Source of the DNA: Liquidambar formosana
Lineage: Eukaryota > Streptophyta > Magnoliopsida > Saxifragales > Altingiaceae
DNA length: 64,000 nucleotides
Assembly: GCA_039720395.1 (NCBI GenBank)
Contig: CM077833.1
Coordinates: 11,903,133-11,967,132 of the forward strand
Direction: 5' to 3'
Shown here: piece by piece, positions 9,261 to 19,713 of the stretch
Layout: every line of letters begins with the position of its first letter
Position numbering within the stretch: position 1 is the stretch's first letter
Translations under genes and position numbers: made by a program
The notes under the pieces: model-generated
The model's database searches: none
What the model was told of the DNA's origin: nothing
What the model saw: only the letters and a program-made list of their open reading frames with translations

Positions 9261-12200
9261 TGTCTCTTTTCTCTCCTCTATGGATATTTATGGCATGGAT
9301 ATAGATCCTAGGAACGATGTCCCCCCGGAGCTCGTTGAGCAAAGGAAAAGGGGCGTCACCGAACCTAATATGGATGAATTGGAATCAATCAACTTAGGGA
9401 CGAATGAATTGCCAAGAATAGTTAAAATTGGGAAAACCCTCTCCCCCGTTGAAAAAGAAAAGATGATCTCCCTCTTGAAAGCCAACATTATGGCTTTTGC
9501 ATGGTCTTATGAAGACATGCCTGGCATTGACCCCGATATTGTGCAACACTATATCCCCACCAATTCCCTAAAGAAGCCGGTAAAGCAGAAACTCAGAAGA
9601 TTAAAACCAGAATGGGCCCTAAAAGTAAAAGAAGAGGTAACTAAACAACTAGACGCGGGTTTCCTTCAAGTTGTGGAGTACCCCGAGTGGTTGTCGAATA
9701 TAGTGCCTGTGCCTAAAAAAGATGGGAAAGTGAGGATGTGTGTCGATTTCCGAGATCTCAACGCCGCGAGCCCTAAGGATGACTTTCCTTTACCCCATAT
9801 CGACGTGTTGGTGGATAGTACAGTGGGACATGCACTCCTCTCCTTCATGGACGGATTCTCCGGGTATAACCAGATAAAGATGGCGCCTCAAGACATGGAG
9901 AAAACAGCCTTTATCACGCAATGGGGAACGTACTGTTACAAGGTAATGCCTTTTGGCTTAAGAAACGCTGGGGCTACTTACCAAAGAGCAGCTACGACCC
10001 TATTGCATGATATGATCCATAAGGAAGTCGAGGTTTACGTCGATGATATGATCGTGAAGTCCGTGGATAGGGAAGGGCATTTCAAGGCACTAGAGAAATT
10101 CTTAGAGCGAGCAAAAAAGTACAATCTCCGTCTCAACCCACAGAAGTGTGCTTTCGGCGTCACTGCAGGCAAGCTATTGGGGTTTATGATCACTCAGAGA
10201 GGTATCGAAGTGGACCCAGGGAAGATAAAAGCTATTGTGGAGATGGAGCCGCCTAGCACTGAGAAGCAGATCCGGGGTTTTCTGGGAAGAGTTCAATACA
10301 TAAGCCGATTCATTGCCAACTTAACCATGGTTTGCGAACCAATCTTCAAATTGCTTAAGAAAGGTGTGCCAAAAGTATGGAACGAAGAATGCCAAGAGGC
10401 CTTTGAGACCATTAAGAGATACTTGAGCAATCCTCCAATCTTAGTTCCCCCACGGCAAGGTGCGCCACTTTTGTTATACTTAACGGTCACCGAAACCGCG
10501 ACGGGAGCTTTGTTAGCTCAATATCTCGAAGGGTCTACAAAGGAGAATGCCATCTACTACCTAAGCAAGAAAATGACAGACTATGAAGTGAAGTACAATG
10601 CAATTGAAAAAGCTTGTGTAGCACTAGTATGGGCGACGCAGAAACTCCGGCACTACATGATGTCCTTCGAAGTGTTCTTGATAAGTCGCATGGACCCGTT
10701 GAAGTACCTGGTAGAAAGGCCAGTATTGTCATTCAGAACTGCTCGATGGTCAATTCTCCTCAACGAATTCGACATCAAGTACGTGAATCAGAAGTCTATC
10801 AAGGGAAGCGTCATCGCAGACTACCTAGCCAGCTGTCCTGTGTCATCATCTGCTCCATTCAACGATCAGTTCCCAGACGAGGACGTGCTAGAGATTGGCA
10901 GAAAAATTTGGAGAGTATACTTCGATGGGGCAGCCAATAAGAAAGGTTATGGGATAGGAGTCCTGCTGGTCTCACCCGAAGAGGCATTTACACCGTTGGC
11001 GGTCAAGTTGGGGTTCGAAGCCACCAACAACATTGCTGAATATGAGGCCTGTATCCTAGCATTGGAAGCGGCACTTGAATTGGGGATCAAAGAATTAGAA
11101 GTGTTCGGGGACTCGGCGCTAATCATTTGTCAGATAAAAGGGGAATGGAAAACTCGAGATGAGAAGCTGCTACCCTACCATGCCTATCTGGAAGCTCTAA
11201 CCAAGGAGTTCTCAGAGATAGAGTTCAACTACCTTTCAAGAAACAAGAACCAGTTCGCCGATGCCTTGGCGACCCTAGCATCCATGGTGGAGATACCTGA
11301 AGGGGGAAATGTGAAGCCGTTGGTAATAGAATGCCGAGACAAGCCTGTGTACTGTTGTGCAATCCGAGGAGGGGAAGTGAATGATGGCCGTCCGTGGTTC
11401 CATGACATAAAGAAGTTCATTGAAGAAAGGGAGTACCCAGAAGGAGCATCTCGCATTGATAGAAAAACCCTAAGGCGGTTGGCAAGTCACTATGTACTTT
11501 GTGGAGGAAAGCTATATCGGAGATCATACGACGGGATCCACCTGCTGTGTGTCACCGAGGAGGAAGCCGAGCATCTGATTAAAGAAATCCATGAAGGGAC
11601 AGGGGCTCCGCATATGAATGGCTATATGTTAGCTAAGAAAATCATGAGGTTAGGCTATTATTGGTCCACCATGGAAAGAGACTGCCACGCACATGTCAAG
11701 AAGTGCCACAAATGCCAACTAGTTCGCCAGTGGACAACATTTGCCTTCTATGCCTTTAACGAGTATGTCGTCACCTTGGCCATTCGCGGTGTGGGGGATA
11801 GATATCATTGGACAGATCAAGCCAAAGGCATCAAATGGGCATGAATACATCCTGGTTGCCATCGACTACTTCACTAAGTGGGTGGAAGCAGCGTCCTTCA
11901 AGACCTTGAATTCCAAGAAGGTAGCACAGTTCATACAGCACAGCATCATCTATCGATATGGGGTACCGCATGAAGTTATCTCAGACAATGGCCAGCACTT
12001 TCAGAAAGAAACCCATGAGCTCTTGCAAAAGTACGGCATAGTTCACCATCTGTCATCACCATACCGTCCTCAGACTAATGGAGCGGTGGAAGCAGCTAAC
12101 AAGAACATCAAGAAGATACTACAGAAGACTGCGGACTCGCACACAGACTGGCATGAGAAGTTGCCATTGGCTCTATGGGGTTACAGAACATCAATAAGAT

Positions 12201-12640
12201 CGTCAACAGGGGCTACCCCTTATTCTCTAGTTTATGGAATGGAGGCCGTGTTGCCAGTTGAATTGGAAGTTCCTTCACTAAGAGTTGCCGTGGAGAGCCA
12301 GATAACAGAAGTGGACTGGGTTAAGAGCCGCTATGATGAGTTAGCTTTGCTGGATGAAAGGCGTTTAAGGGCGCTGTATCATGTTCAGGGGTATCAACGG
12401 AGAGTTGCCAGAGCATTCAACAAGCATGTCAAAGATCGAGGTCTAAAGAAAGGGGATGTAGTGCTGAAAGAAATCAGAGCTCCAGTGTTCGATCCGCGGG
12501 GAAAATTCAAGCCAAGTTGGGGTGGGCCATACATTATCAAAGAGATATTGCCAGCAGGGGCTGTTCGCCTCATGGATTTAGATGGAATTGAGTTCGCTCG
12601 TCCAACTAATTTGGATCAATTGAAGAAATATCATGTTTGA
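9261..12640 (+). pseudogene. pol: pol polyprotein of element B: RT, RNase H, aRNase H, integrase, one frameshift
   Basis: Reverse transcriptase spans about 9640-10330 with YVDDM (10036-10050), followed by a gypsy RNase H (10430-10750). A second, archaeal-type RNase H (10900-11290) contains VYFDGAANKKGYGIG, EYEACILAL and FGDSALII. Integrase has an HHCC zinc finger (11610-11715), a D-D-E core with ISDNGQHF and NGAVEAANKN, and a C-terminal part ending PTNLDQLKKYHV. Compared with C, one extra base near 11720-11735 shifts the frame just after HKCQ; the frame resumes correctly by about 11741. Everything else is open. Dual RNase H is a Tat-lineage hallmark. Confidence 0.93.
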
Positions 12641-12986
12641 AGCCTGCTAGGTTGAAAACCCGTAAGGGCGGCCTAGGCAAAAGTTAAGGCATAAGAACTA
12701 CGTAAGACCTGATTCTCCATTCAAAAACAAAAAAAAAAACAAAACAAAACAAAAAAAAAAACAAAAAAAACAAAAAAACAAAAAAACAAAACAAAAACAA
12801 AAAAAAAAAAAGAAGAAAAAAACCATGGAGATACGTAGGCAACCCATAAAGTTACCTTGGGTGCGGTCTAAATCAAACAAGAAAATCCCAAATTTGATTT
12901 ATTATTGGCAATTTATTCAAAACTAAAATTGATTGACATAGCAATTCATTGGTATTAAGTAAAAGAACTGTAAAAATGCCATAAAT
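12641..12986 (+). other. Spacer after pol with A-rich tract and conserved block
   Basis: An A/C-rich low-complexity tract (12726-12811) is followed by a block (12823-12868) including GATACGTAGGCAACCC and GGGTGCGGTC. The block is almost the same in C at 62297-62340, although the flanks are not. It lies at the tail-to-tail junction of pol and the antisense ORF, so it could be a 3' processing region for either strand. Its ACGTAGGC octamer also occurs in the LTR hairpin block. Confidence 0.6.
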
Positions 12987-14281
12987 ATCCTATTCTATTT
13001 TCTTGAGCCTCTTTGCAGCTCGCTCCTCAGCTTTCTTCTTCTCTCTTTCATGTCTTCTTTCCTTCCTCAAGTCATGTTCATAAGCTGCTGTCACTGCTTC
13101 CATAATATCTTCTCTGCAAGGTCCAAGTTCGTTGTTCTTGATAAGTCCAAAAATCCTTTCTCTTCGTGTAGTCTCTCTCTCACCTAAATTGCTTTTCAAC
13201 CATTCCTTATACTCGGGGCTCATCATATACGGACCATCAGTATTCGTAACTTGGGTTAGTATCAACTTGTTAGGCCATCGGTCCTTCGCCCTAAGTCACT
13301 ACAGAAAGACCCGCAGGCACCATAGGATAGTCACTTTTCAAGGAAGTAGGTGTGGTTTGCATGGCACCCATCTGACTGAAGAACCCTTGAAGGCCAATAG
13401 AAGGAAGTAGACCTCAGTCCTATGAGTCTCACCATGGCGCATCCAGAAGTCCGCAGAAGCACCTGGTCACTGCAGCCCCATATGAATACGAAACCACTTG
13501 ACACTCCTCCAAGAAAGGGTTTGGTAGTAACCTAGCCAATCTCTCAATGAAAATTGCCCAGGTAATTCAATGCGGCGAAGGCAGTAATGCTGGGGCTTGT
13601 ATGGTGTAATGGCAACTGGTGACAAGAAATTCAGTCTTTCAAGCAACCACATCTGCAGTATAATGGGGCTACCTCCTAAGGAAACCTTTGGGTCCTCATG
13701 GACTTTATCCAAACCATTCAGGGTTTCAGCTAGCACCATGGGAATCAAGTTATGGCCCTTGGCAAGGAGAGGAATCAAGTCACAGATTTGAACGGGAACA
13801 TGTGGAGTACCAGTGGAAATAAGAAAACGACCAATGAGGCAAAAGGCAAGTGCATGCTTAATAGGAAAGGTAAATTCAGAATACCTTTACTATCACAAGC
13901 TAAAAAAGAGGTTGCCAATTTCATCAAGTCTACCATATGGTCCTTTACAAACGTAGAGGCATATTGTGAGTGAATCCCAAGTAGATTGGAGAAAGAAGTA
14001 AGAAAGCTTGGGCGAGGAGTAGGGAGAATGAAAGGACCTACTGTTGAAACTCCATACAATGCACAGAATTCCTCCATGGTTGGGCACAGTTTTTCATAGT
14101 TGAAGCGGAACACATGAACTTGAGGATCCCAAAAATATGTAGCAGCAGTCAAGAGGTTCGTTTCAAGCCTCACATGCCTTAAGGAGAGCAATGGATCCAA
14201 GCCAAAGCACTTGAACTCAGATTTTGCTTCAGCACTCATAACTCTCAAAAACCCTCCTAAAAATTTGTCTAGAGCCTCCAT
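12987..14281 (-). pseudogene. Antisense ORF of element B, plant-mobile-domain/DUF7745-like, frameshifted
   Basis: This gene is carried on the strand opposite to gag-pol. ATG is at 14281-14279 (start MEALDKFL). Conserved blocks include TAATYFWDPQVHVFRFNY, LCPTMEEFCALYGV, ILPTPR, QMWLLERLNFLSP and FSLRDWLGYYQTLSW; a lysine/arginine/glutamate-rich tail ends at about 12990. Against C there is a one-base loss near 13860 and a one-base gain near 13480, so three pieces remain (13775-14281, 13467-13778, 12990-13265). The aromatic W-D-P/H-x-F-R-F and PTxEEF patterns resemble plant mobile domain or DUF7745 proteins; I hold that family call only moderately. Extra ORFs, some antisense, are known between integrase and the 3' LTR in plant Ty3/gypsy elements. 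Role unknown. Confidence 0.75.
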
Positions 14282-14329
14282 AACTTCTAATGAATGAATA
14301 CAAGTAGGTTTAGGAACCTCTTGGATGTG

Positions 14330-14337
14330 TTTTTATA
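14330..14337 (-). promoter_or_regulatory. TATA box of the antisense ORF (element B)
   Basis: The complement reads CCCTATAAAAACAC, about 50 bases upstream of the antisense ATG. C has CCTATAAAAGCAC at the same distance (63815-63821), followed by the shared CATCCAAG. Conservation in both copies supports a real core promoter. Confidence 0.65.
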
Positions 14338-14427
14338 GGGAAAAGGTCACAAATCCAAGTTCAAATAGGAAAAAACCCATCAGAATAGGAAGTTTCCTAT
14401 TCAAAGTGGGATTTCCGCTTCGGGCTC

Positions 14428-14479
14428 GGGTAACCACCCAGGCCTGGGCGGCTAGCCTCCCGAGGCCTGGTGGTCACCC
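14428..14479. repeat. GC-rich palindrome upstream of the antisense ORF (element B)
   Basis: The arms GGGTAACCACC and GGTGGTCACCC enclose GGCCTGGGCGGCTAGCC. This is the same module found upstream of LTR TATA boxes at 1818, 33955, 51195 and 52415, here about 90 bases upstream of the antisense TATA box. Confidence 0.8.
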
Positions 14480-14760
14480 AAGCCACTTTGTTTTGGTTTT
14501 GCTTCTCGCTTTGTCTCGCCTTGACGCGTGATCAAACCTCCTTCCAAATGAGATATTCAACACTTTTTGAGCTTAAAATCAATCAAATTCCATCTTGAAA
14601 TCAATTCCTTGAATTGATTTTATGTTCAAAAGGGTTGAATATATTTCCCCTGTGTCATGCCAACTCAAGTGACAATGTGTTAAGTCACTTTCCTCTTGCA
14701 CCATGCCTGTTCAATCTTGATAAATTGATCATATATCCTCATTTCAAGTCTTGATTTTTC
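14480..14760. other. Non-coding link between antisense promoter and hairpin array
   Basis: AT-rich DNA without a credible gene. Towards its right end it shows degenerate copies of the array words (TTGATT, GAATATATT), so the array probably once extended into it. Confidence 0.5.
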
Positions 14761-16830
14761 ATCTTACTTGGTTGAATATATTCATCACTTGAATGTGTTC
14801 TTCCATTTCAAAAGTGTATTCACCCTTTGAATATGCTTCTCAGTTTCAAATTCTTATTTTCTATCATACTTGGTTGAATATATTCATCACTTGAATATAT
14901 TCTTCCATTTCAAAAGCATGTTCACCCATTGAATATGCTTCCTAGTTTCAGATCCTCATTATCACTTACTTGGTTAAATATATTCATCACTTGAATATAT
15001 TTCTCCATTTCAATGGTATACTCATCACTCGAGTATACTTCTCAGATATTTCGTCACTTACTTGGTTAAGTATATCCATCGCTTGGGTATATTTCTCCAT
15101 TTCAATGGTATGTTCATCACTTGAACATACTTCTCAGATCATTTGTCACTTACTTGGTTAAGTATATCCACCACTTGGGTATATTTTTTCCATTTCAATG
15201 GTATGTTCATCACTTGAACATACTTCTCAGATCATTTGTCACTTACTTGGTTAAGTATATCCACCACTTGGGTATATTTTTTCCATTTCAATGGTATGTT
15301 CATCACTTGAACATACTTCTCAGATCATTTGTCACTTACTTGGTTAAGTATATCCACCACTTGGGTATATTTTTTCCATTTCAATGGTATACTCATCACT
15401 TGAGTATACTTCTCAGATATTTTGCCACTTACTTGGTTAAGTATATTCATCACTTGAATATATTTCTCCATTTCAATAGTATGTTCATCACTTGAACATA
15501 CTTCTCAGAATATTTGTCACTTACTTGGTTAAATATATTCATGACTAGAATATATTTCTCCATTTCAATGGTGTACTCATCACTTGAGTACACTTCTCAG
15601 ATTATTCTCTATCTTACTTGCTTAAGTATATCCATCGCTTGGATATATTTCTCTATTTCAATGGTATGTTTATCACTTAAACATACTTGTCACTTACTTG
15701 GTTAAGTATATCCATCACTTGGATATATTTCTCTATTTCAATGGTATGTTTATCACTCAAACATACTTATCACTTACTTGGTTAAGTATATTCGTGACTA
15801 GAATATATTTCTCCATTTCAATGGTGTACTCATCACTTGAGTACACTTCTCAGATTATTCTTATCTTACTTGGTTAAATATATCCGTCGTTTGGATATAT
15901 TTCTCCATTTCAATGGTATGCTCATCATTTGAGTGTACTTCTCAGCTTACTTGGTTAAATATATCCATCACTTGGATACATTTCTCCATTTCAAAAGTGT
16001 GTTCATCACTTGAACGTACTTCTCAGTCTTTTTCAATCATTAAGTATACTCATCACTTGAGTATATTTCTCAGCATCTTTTTCATCACTTGGTTAAATAT
16101 GTTCGTGACCTGAATATATTTCTCCATTTCAAAAGTACACTCATCACTTGAATACACCTCTCAGATTATTCTTATCCTACTTGGTTAAGTATATCCATCG
16201 CTTGGGTATATTTCTCCATTTCAATGGTATGTTCATCACTTGAACATACTTCTCAGATTATTTGTCACTTACTTGGTTAAATATATTCATCACTTGAATA
16301 TATTTCTCCATTTCAATGGTATACTCATCACTTGAGTATACTTCTCAGTTCATTCTCTATCTTACTTAGTTAAATATATTCGTGACCTGAATATATTTCT
16401 CATTTTTCAAAAGTATGTTCATCACTTGAACGTACTTCTCAGTCTTTCTCAATCATTAAGTATCCTCACCACTGGAGTATACTTCTCAGATTTCATTCTC
16501 ACATTACTTGGTTAAATATATTCGTGACCTGAATATATTTCTCCATTTCAATGGTATACTCATCACTTGAGTATACTTCTCAGATATTTTGTCACTTACT
16601 TGGTTAAGTATATCCATCGCTTGGATATATTTCTCCATTTCAAAGGTATGTTGATCACTTGAACGTACTTTTCAGATCTCATTCTCATCACTTGGTTAAA
16701 TATATTCGTGACTAGAATATATTTCTCCGTTTCAAAAGTATGTTCATTCGTAGTGGCTTGAATATGCTTCTCTTGACAATCATCAACCCTCAGTGGTTTA
16801 AGTATACTCATGACTTGAGTACACTTCCTT
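14761..16830 (+). repeat. Tandem array of about 45 palindromic (hairpin) modules
   Basis: The basic period is about 93 bp (exact between 15128 and 15221) and holds two hairpins. One follows CTTACTTGGTTAA, such as AATATATTCA-TCACT-TGAATATATT. The other follows CCATTTCAATG, such as GTATGTTCA-TCACT-TGAACATAC, and is followed by CTTCTCAGAT. Stem variants include GTATACTCA/TGAGTATAC, GTGTACTCA/TGAGTACAC, GTATGTTTA/TAAACATAC and ATATATCCA/TGGATATAT. Many units keep pairing despite sequence change, often through G.U pairs in plus-strand RNA; a few carry A.C mismatches. Some open frames run through the array only because 93 is a multiple of three. It lies between the antisense gene and the 3' LTR. 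Confidence 0.9.
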
Positions 16831-16963
16831 ATTTCAGTCTCAGGTTTTCAACCTCCCATCATTGTTGGTATCAGTGTGTGATTTCTCCGGGCTTTTTGGC
16901 CAAAAATGGGTTGTTCTTTATCATTGGTTCACAAGTGTAACTTGTTCGCCAATGAGGGGCTTC
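16831..16963 (+). other. 3' internal end of element B with polypurine-like tract
   Basis: Unique sequence between the array and the 3' LTR, ending AATGAGGGGCTTC directly before TGTCACACC. AATGAGGGG is a plausible, though short, polypurine tract for plus-strand priming. Confidence 0.5.
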
Positions 16964-18486
16964 TGTCACACCCCATTTTTTGCACCACCTTACTAGGGCT
17001 CATCATTTCATGCATGTTTTTGTTTTGTTTTTGAGTCTAGTCACTTGCATTAGTTTTCTAGAGTCACAAGGACAATGGATATGAATTTTGGTTCAAATTG
17101 GAGTTGATCTTGAGGGATAATAAGAGCTTTTGTGACTTGAGGGGCATAATCGTCTTTTAAGTCCCAAACTTTTCATTTGACCTTGGAATGATCTCCAAAT
17201 TGTCAATTGGAGTTCATATGGATGCATAAGAGGTATTTTTAGTGTCAATTTGGTAAGTCAATGGCTCGGGATTAAAATGGCTCGATGTAGTTCAAGTTGG
17301 TTAATTGACCCTTCCTTGGGTTAGTTCAATGGTATGTTTTCATATAGCATGATAAAGTAGACTTTTTTATTTGGTTTTTCTTCGTGTTTGCTGTATATGT
17401 TTTTCATATGGAGTAAACATGATAGTTTTGCATGCATGTTAGTATGTTTTACGGTTTTTATGCATGATATGGTTCTAGGAATATGTTAGGACTTATTATT
17501 GTTCGCTGTGTTGCTGTTAGCATGCTTAGTGGATGATTTTTAGGCCATAATACTATTCTGTCCAGATTTGCATGTTAGTGTTTTTGCATGGTTTTGAGCA
17601 CTTGTAAGGGTGCAAATAGGTGTGGTATTTGTCCTATGGCAAATAGGGCTGCTTATGTCTGAAATGGCTAAATGCTTGGAGCTAATTGCGCTCAGGTAAG
17701 TGGGTGTGAAGGTGCCCCAATTCACCTTTCTTCTTAACTCATTCTCTTCTCCCTATCTAGGGTTAATTTTTAATACAAGTCCTATGGTTTAATTAGAGGT
17801 TTCCTTAACCAACAAAATTCTGGTTTTTATTAAAGTTTCCATTTTGTGGATTTCTTTCCTAAAATCAAACTTTCTATCATATTCAACTCTTTTGATCAAA
17901 TAAGGAAACCTAGGGTTTTTACCATAGGTTTGTGTTAGGATTTAACCTTAGTTCTAATCGAACTACGTGGACTTTGATCCATGTATTTCGTTGCATGGTA
18001 CGTAGGCGCTCTTCGTAAGGCTCAAGTCCGTTCTAGGATCCAAGCATCCTAGGTTTATTTATGTTTTCTTTTCTTCTTTTTATTTTCTGTTTTTATTTGC
18101 TTATTATGCATGGATGGATGAATGAAATATATTATATGCATGCAATTCTTGTGATGATATACTTGCTGATTTTTGTATGGAAAGACTTTAATTTAGCCCA
18201 AATGAACTGAGAGACCGAAAGGGTGACATGGGTGCCTATAGGCTTTGCCTAGAACCTTCCCATGTCATAACTTAGCCTCCGAATCCCCGATTTCTTTGGT
18301 TTTCAAAAGATTGGTTTTTGCCTTTCCTTTTTTTTATGGAGTCATTCAAATTGTTTTCCTAAAACAACCTGATTTTTAGGGTTTTCCTTGTTTCCTTTAA
18401 AAAATAAGGTGGCGACTCCTTTCCTTTTTCTTTTTCAAACCCACTTTCTTTTCAATCCCTCGTGGGCCCAATTTCCGGGGTTCACA
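16964..18486 (+). repeat. 3' LTR of element B with internal deletion (1523 bp)
   Basis: It matches the 5' LTR from 2088 to 2448 and from 3730 to 4878. The middle 1281 bp, including the TATA box, is missing and replaced by the 12 bases TTCAATGGTATG (17325-17336). It ends TTCACA and is followed by the target duplication ACCGC. Differences from the 5' LTR are about six single bases. Confidence 0.92.
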
Positions 18487-18491
18487 ACCGC
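18487..18491. repeat. Right target-site duplication of element B
   Basis: ACCGC, identical to 2083-2087. The original site was inside GGCGGTTAACCGC, a palindrome of LTR A. Confidence 0.9.
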
Positions 18492-19175
18492 TATATTCAA
18501 TGAATGCTATATGAGACATTCACTCCCTTTTTCCTGAGAGTAATGGATTCCTTGTTGATTACTCACATGCCTTCACACATATAGCAAAAGGGTCAATGAA
18601 CACCCTTACAGACCCCTATAAGGATCTACACTTAGTGTTATCAAACTTCTAAAGCTACATGCATAAGGCAACCATGGTATCTCAGGTCTAAGGATTACTT
18701 GTACCACTATAACAATGAGAAACTGATTGACAAGCAAGTTAAAACTCCATTCAGTTTATCTCATATCTTTGGTCACATTCAGTGTACCTATTCTATAATA
18801 GGCACCCACTTGTTGGTTGTAGTGTCTACGCACAAATAGCTTGAGACTAGCTATCCTCCTATAGAGTCAACCTAACAAGTGCTAGTCCTATGGTTCATTA
18901 CTGTCCATCATAGTGAACCTTCAACTAAGAATGTTTTAGGAGTTTAGTATAGAGATATATCTACAGTCTCAAAATTACAACCCTTTGTAATTTCATATTC
19001 TCAACTCTAACTCCATGGACATATTATGTAAATATAAATGATGCATATAAACATAATAGAATAAGCCCTTTTATTAAATCAATAATAAATGTGACATTTA
19101 TAAATGAAATCAAATGATTGTTCCTAATCCCAAAATAATCATCTCTATGATTGACTCTAGGGCATAATCCCAACA
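18492..19175 (-). mobile_element. Truncated copia-type LTR
   Basis: On the minus strand it starts TGTTGGGATTATGCCC and follows the first about 680 bp of the solo LTR at 36234-37876. The part beyond is absent: at 18492 it meets the LTR A palindrome across the few shared bases TAT. No coding sequence. Confidence 0.85.
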
Positions 19176-19244
19176 GCGACTCCTTCCTTTGTTGTCTTTC
19201 TCACTTAATCGCCAAATCCTATGGGTTGTTTTCCTGGGTTCACA
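19176..19244 (+). mobile_element. Terminal scrap of a gypsy LTR
   Basis: GCGACTCCTTCC followed by GGGTTGTTTTCCTGGGTTCACA resembles the last about 70 bases of the Tat/Ogre-like LTRs (compare 4806-4878). It is wedged between the copia LTR end and the truncated pol of element E. Confidence 0.6.
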
Positions 19245-19535
19245 ATAGTGCTACACAATATCTGGATCTATACCGGGCATGTCTTCTTAAGACCATGCAC
19301 AAGCCGTTATGTTGGCTTTTAACAGAGGTATCAGCTTTTCTTTTTCAAGTGGCAAGAGAGTTATCCCAATTTTAATTATTTTTGGTAATTTATTTGTCCA
19401 TAGATTGATTGATTTCAATTCATCCATGCTAGGTTCGGTGACACCCCTTTTCCTTTGCTCGACGAGCTCCGGGGGGATATTATTCCTAGAATCTATATCT
19501 ATGCCATAGATATCCATAGAAGAGAGGAAAAAACA
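19245..19535 (-). pseudogene. Start of pol (exon 2) in element E
   Basis: The frame begins after a GCAG acceptor and gives FLSSMDIYGIDID, then PELVEQRKRGVTEP and MPGIDPDIV, as in B and C. It stops at a TAG and is cut at 19245, so no catalytic domain remains. Confidence 0.85.
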
Positions 19536-19713
19536 CTGCAAATAATGTATAAAAACACATTTCATTAAAGGAACTAATAAAATGACAACTTAAAAAATAG
19601 AAAAGGAAACAAACATCTGTACCACAACTATGGAATGACTCCTAACTCCACAAAGTGGGCTAGGCGGACACATCTTATTGAAAGCAAAAAAGACTCTAAC
19701 TAGGGAAAGCTAC
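19536..19713 (-). other. Putative pro/RT intron of element E
   Basis: The 178-nt segment starts GTAGCT on the minus strand, with the gag-pro stop inside the donor as in B and C, and ends TTATTTGCAG. The donor is weaker than GTAGGT. The element is dead, so this mainly shows the arrangement is shared. Confidence 0.6.

Larger units (their letters stand above)
2088..18486 (+). mobile_element. Near-complete Tat/Ogre-like Ty3/gypsy retrotransposon (copy B)
   Basis: The 16.4-kb element runs from TGTCACACCCC to GGTTCACA and is flanked by the 5-bp repeat ACCGC. Order: 5' LTR, primer site, leader, gag-pro, intron, pol (RT, RNase H, second archaeal-type RNase H, integrase), an antisense ORF, a palindromic tandem array, a purine-rich tract and the 3' LTR. 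The second RNase H and the pro/RT intron place it in the Tat/Ogre group. By eye the two LTRs differ at only about six positions outside one large deletion, so the insertion looks young. One frameshift interrupts integrase, and the antisense ORF is also broken, so this copy is probably not autonomous. Confidence 0.93.

Noticed and set aside
12698..12880. Phenylalanine-rich minus-strand frame
   Set aside because: It is the translation of the A/C-rich low-complexity tract after pol.
15121..15495. Open frame of 124 codons with repeats inside the hairpin array
   Set aside because: The period is a multiple of three, so any open unit yields a long frame. The codons follow the palindromes, and no other unit set keeps the frame.
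14761..16830. CRISPR-like look of evenly spaced palindromes
   Set aside because: This is eukaryotic DNA, the units are repeated throughout with no unique spacers, and there are no cas genes.
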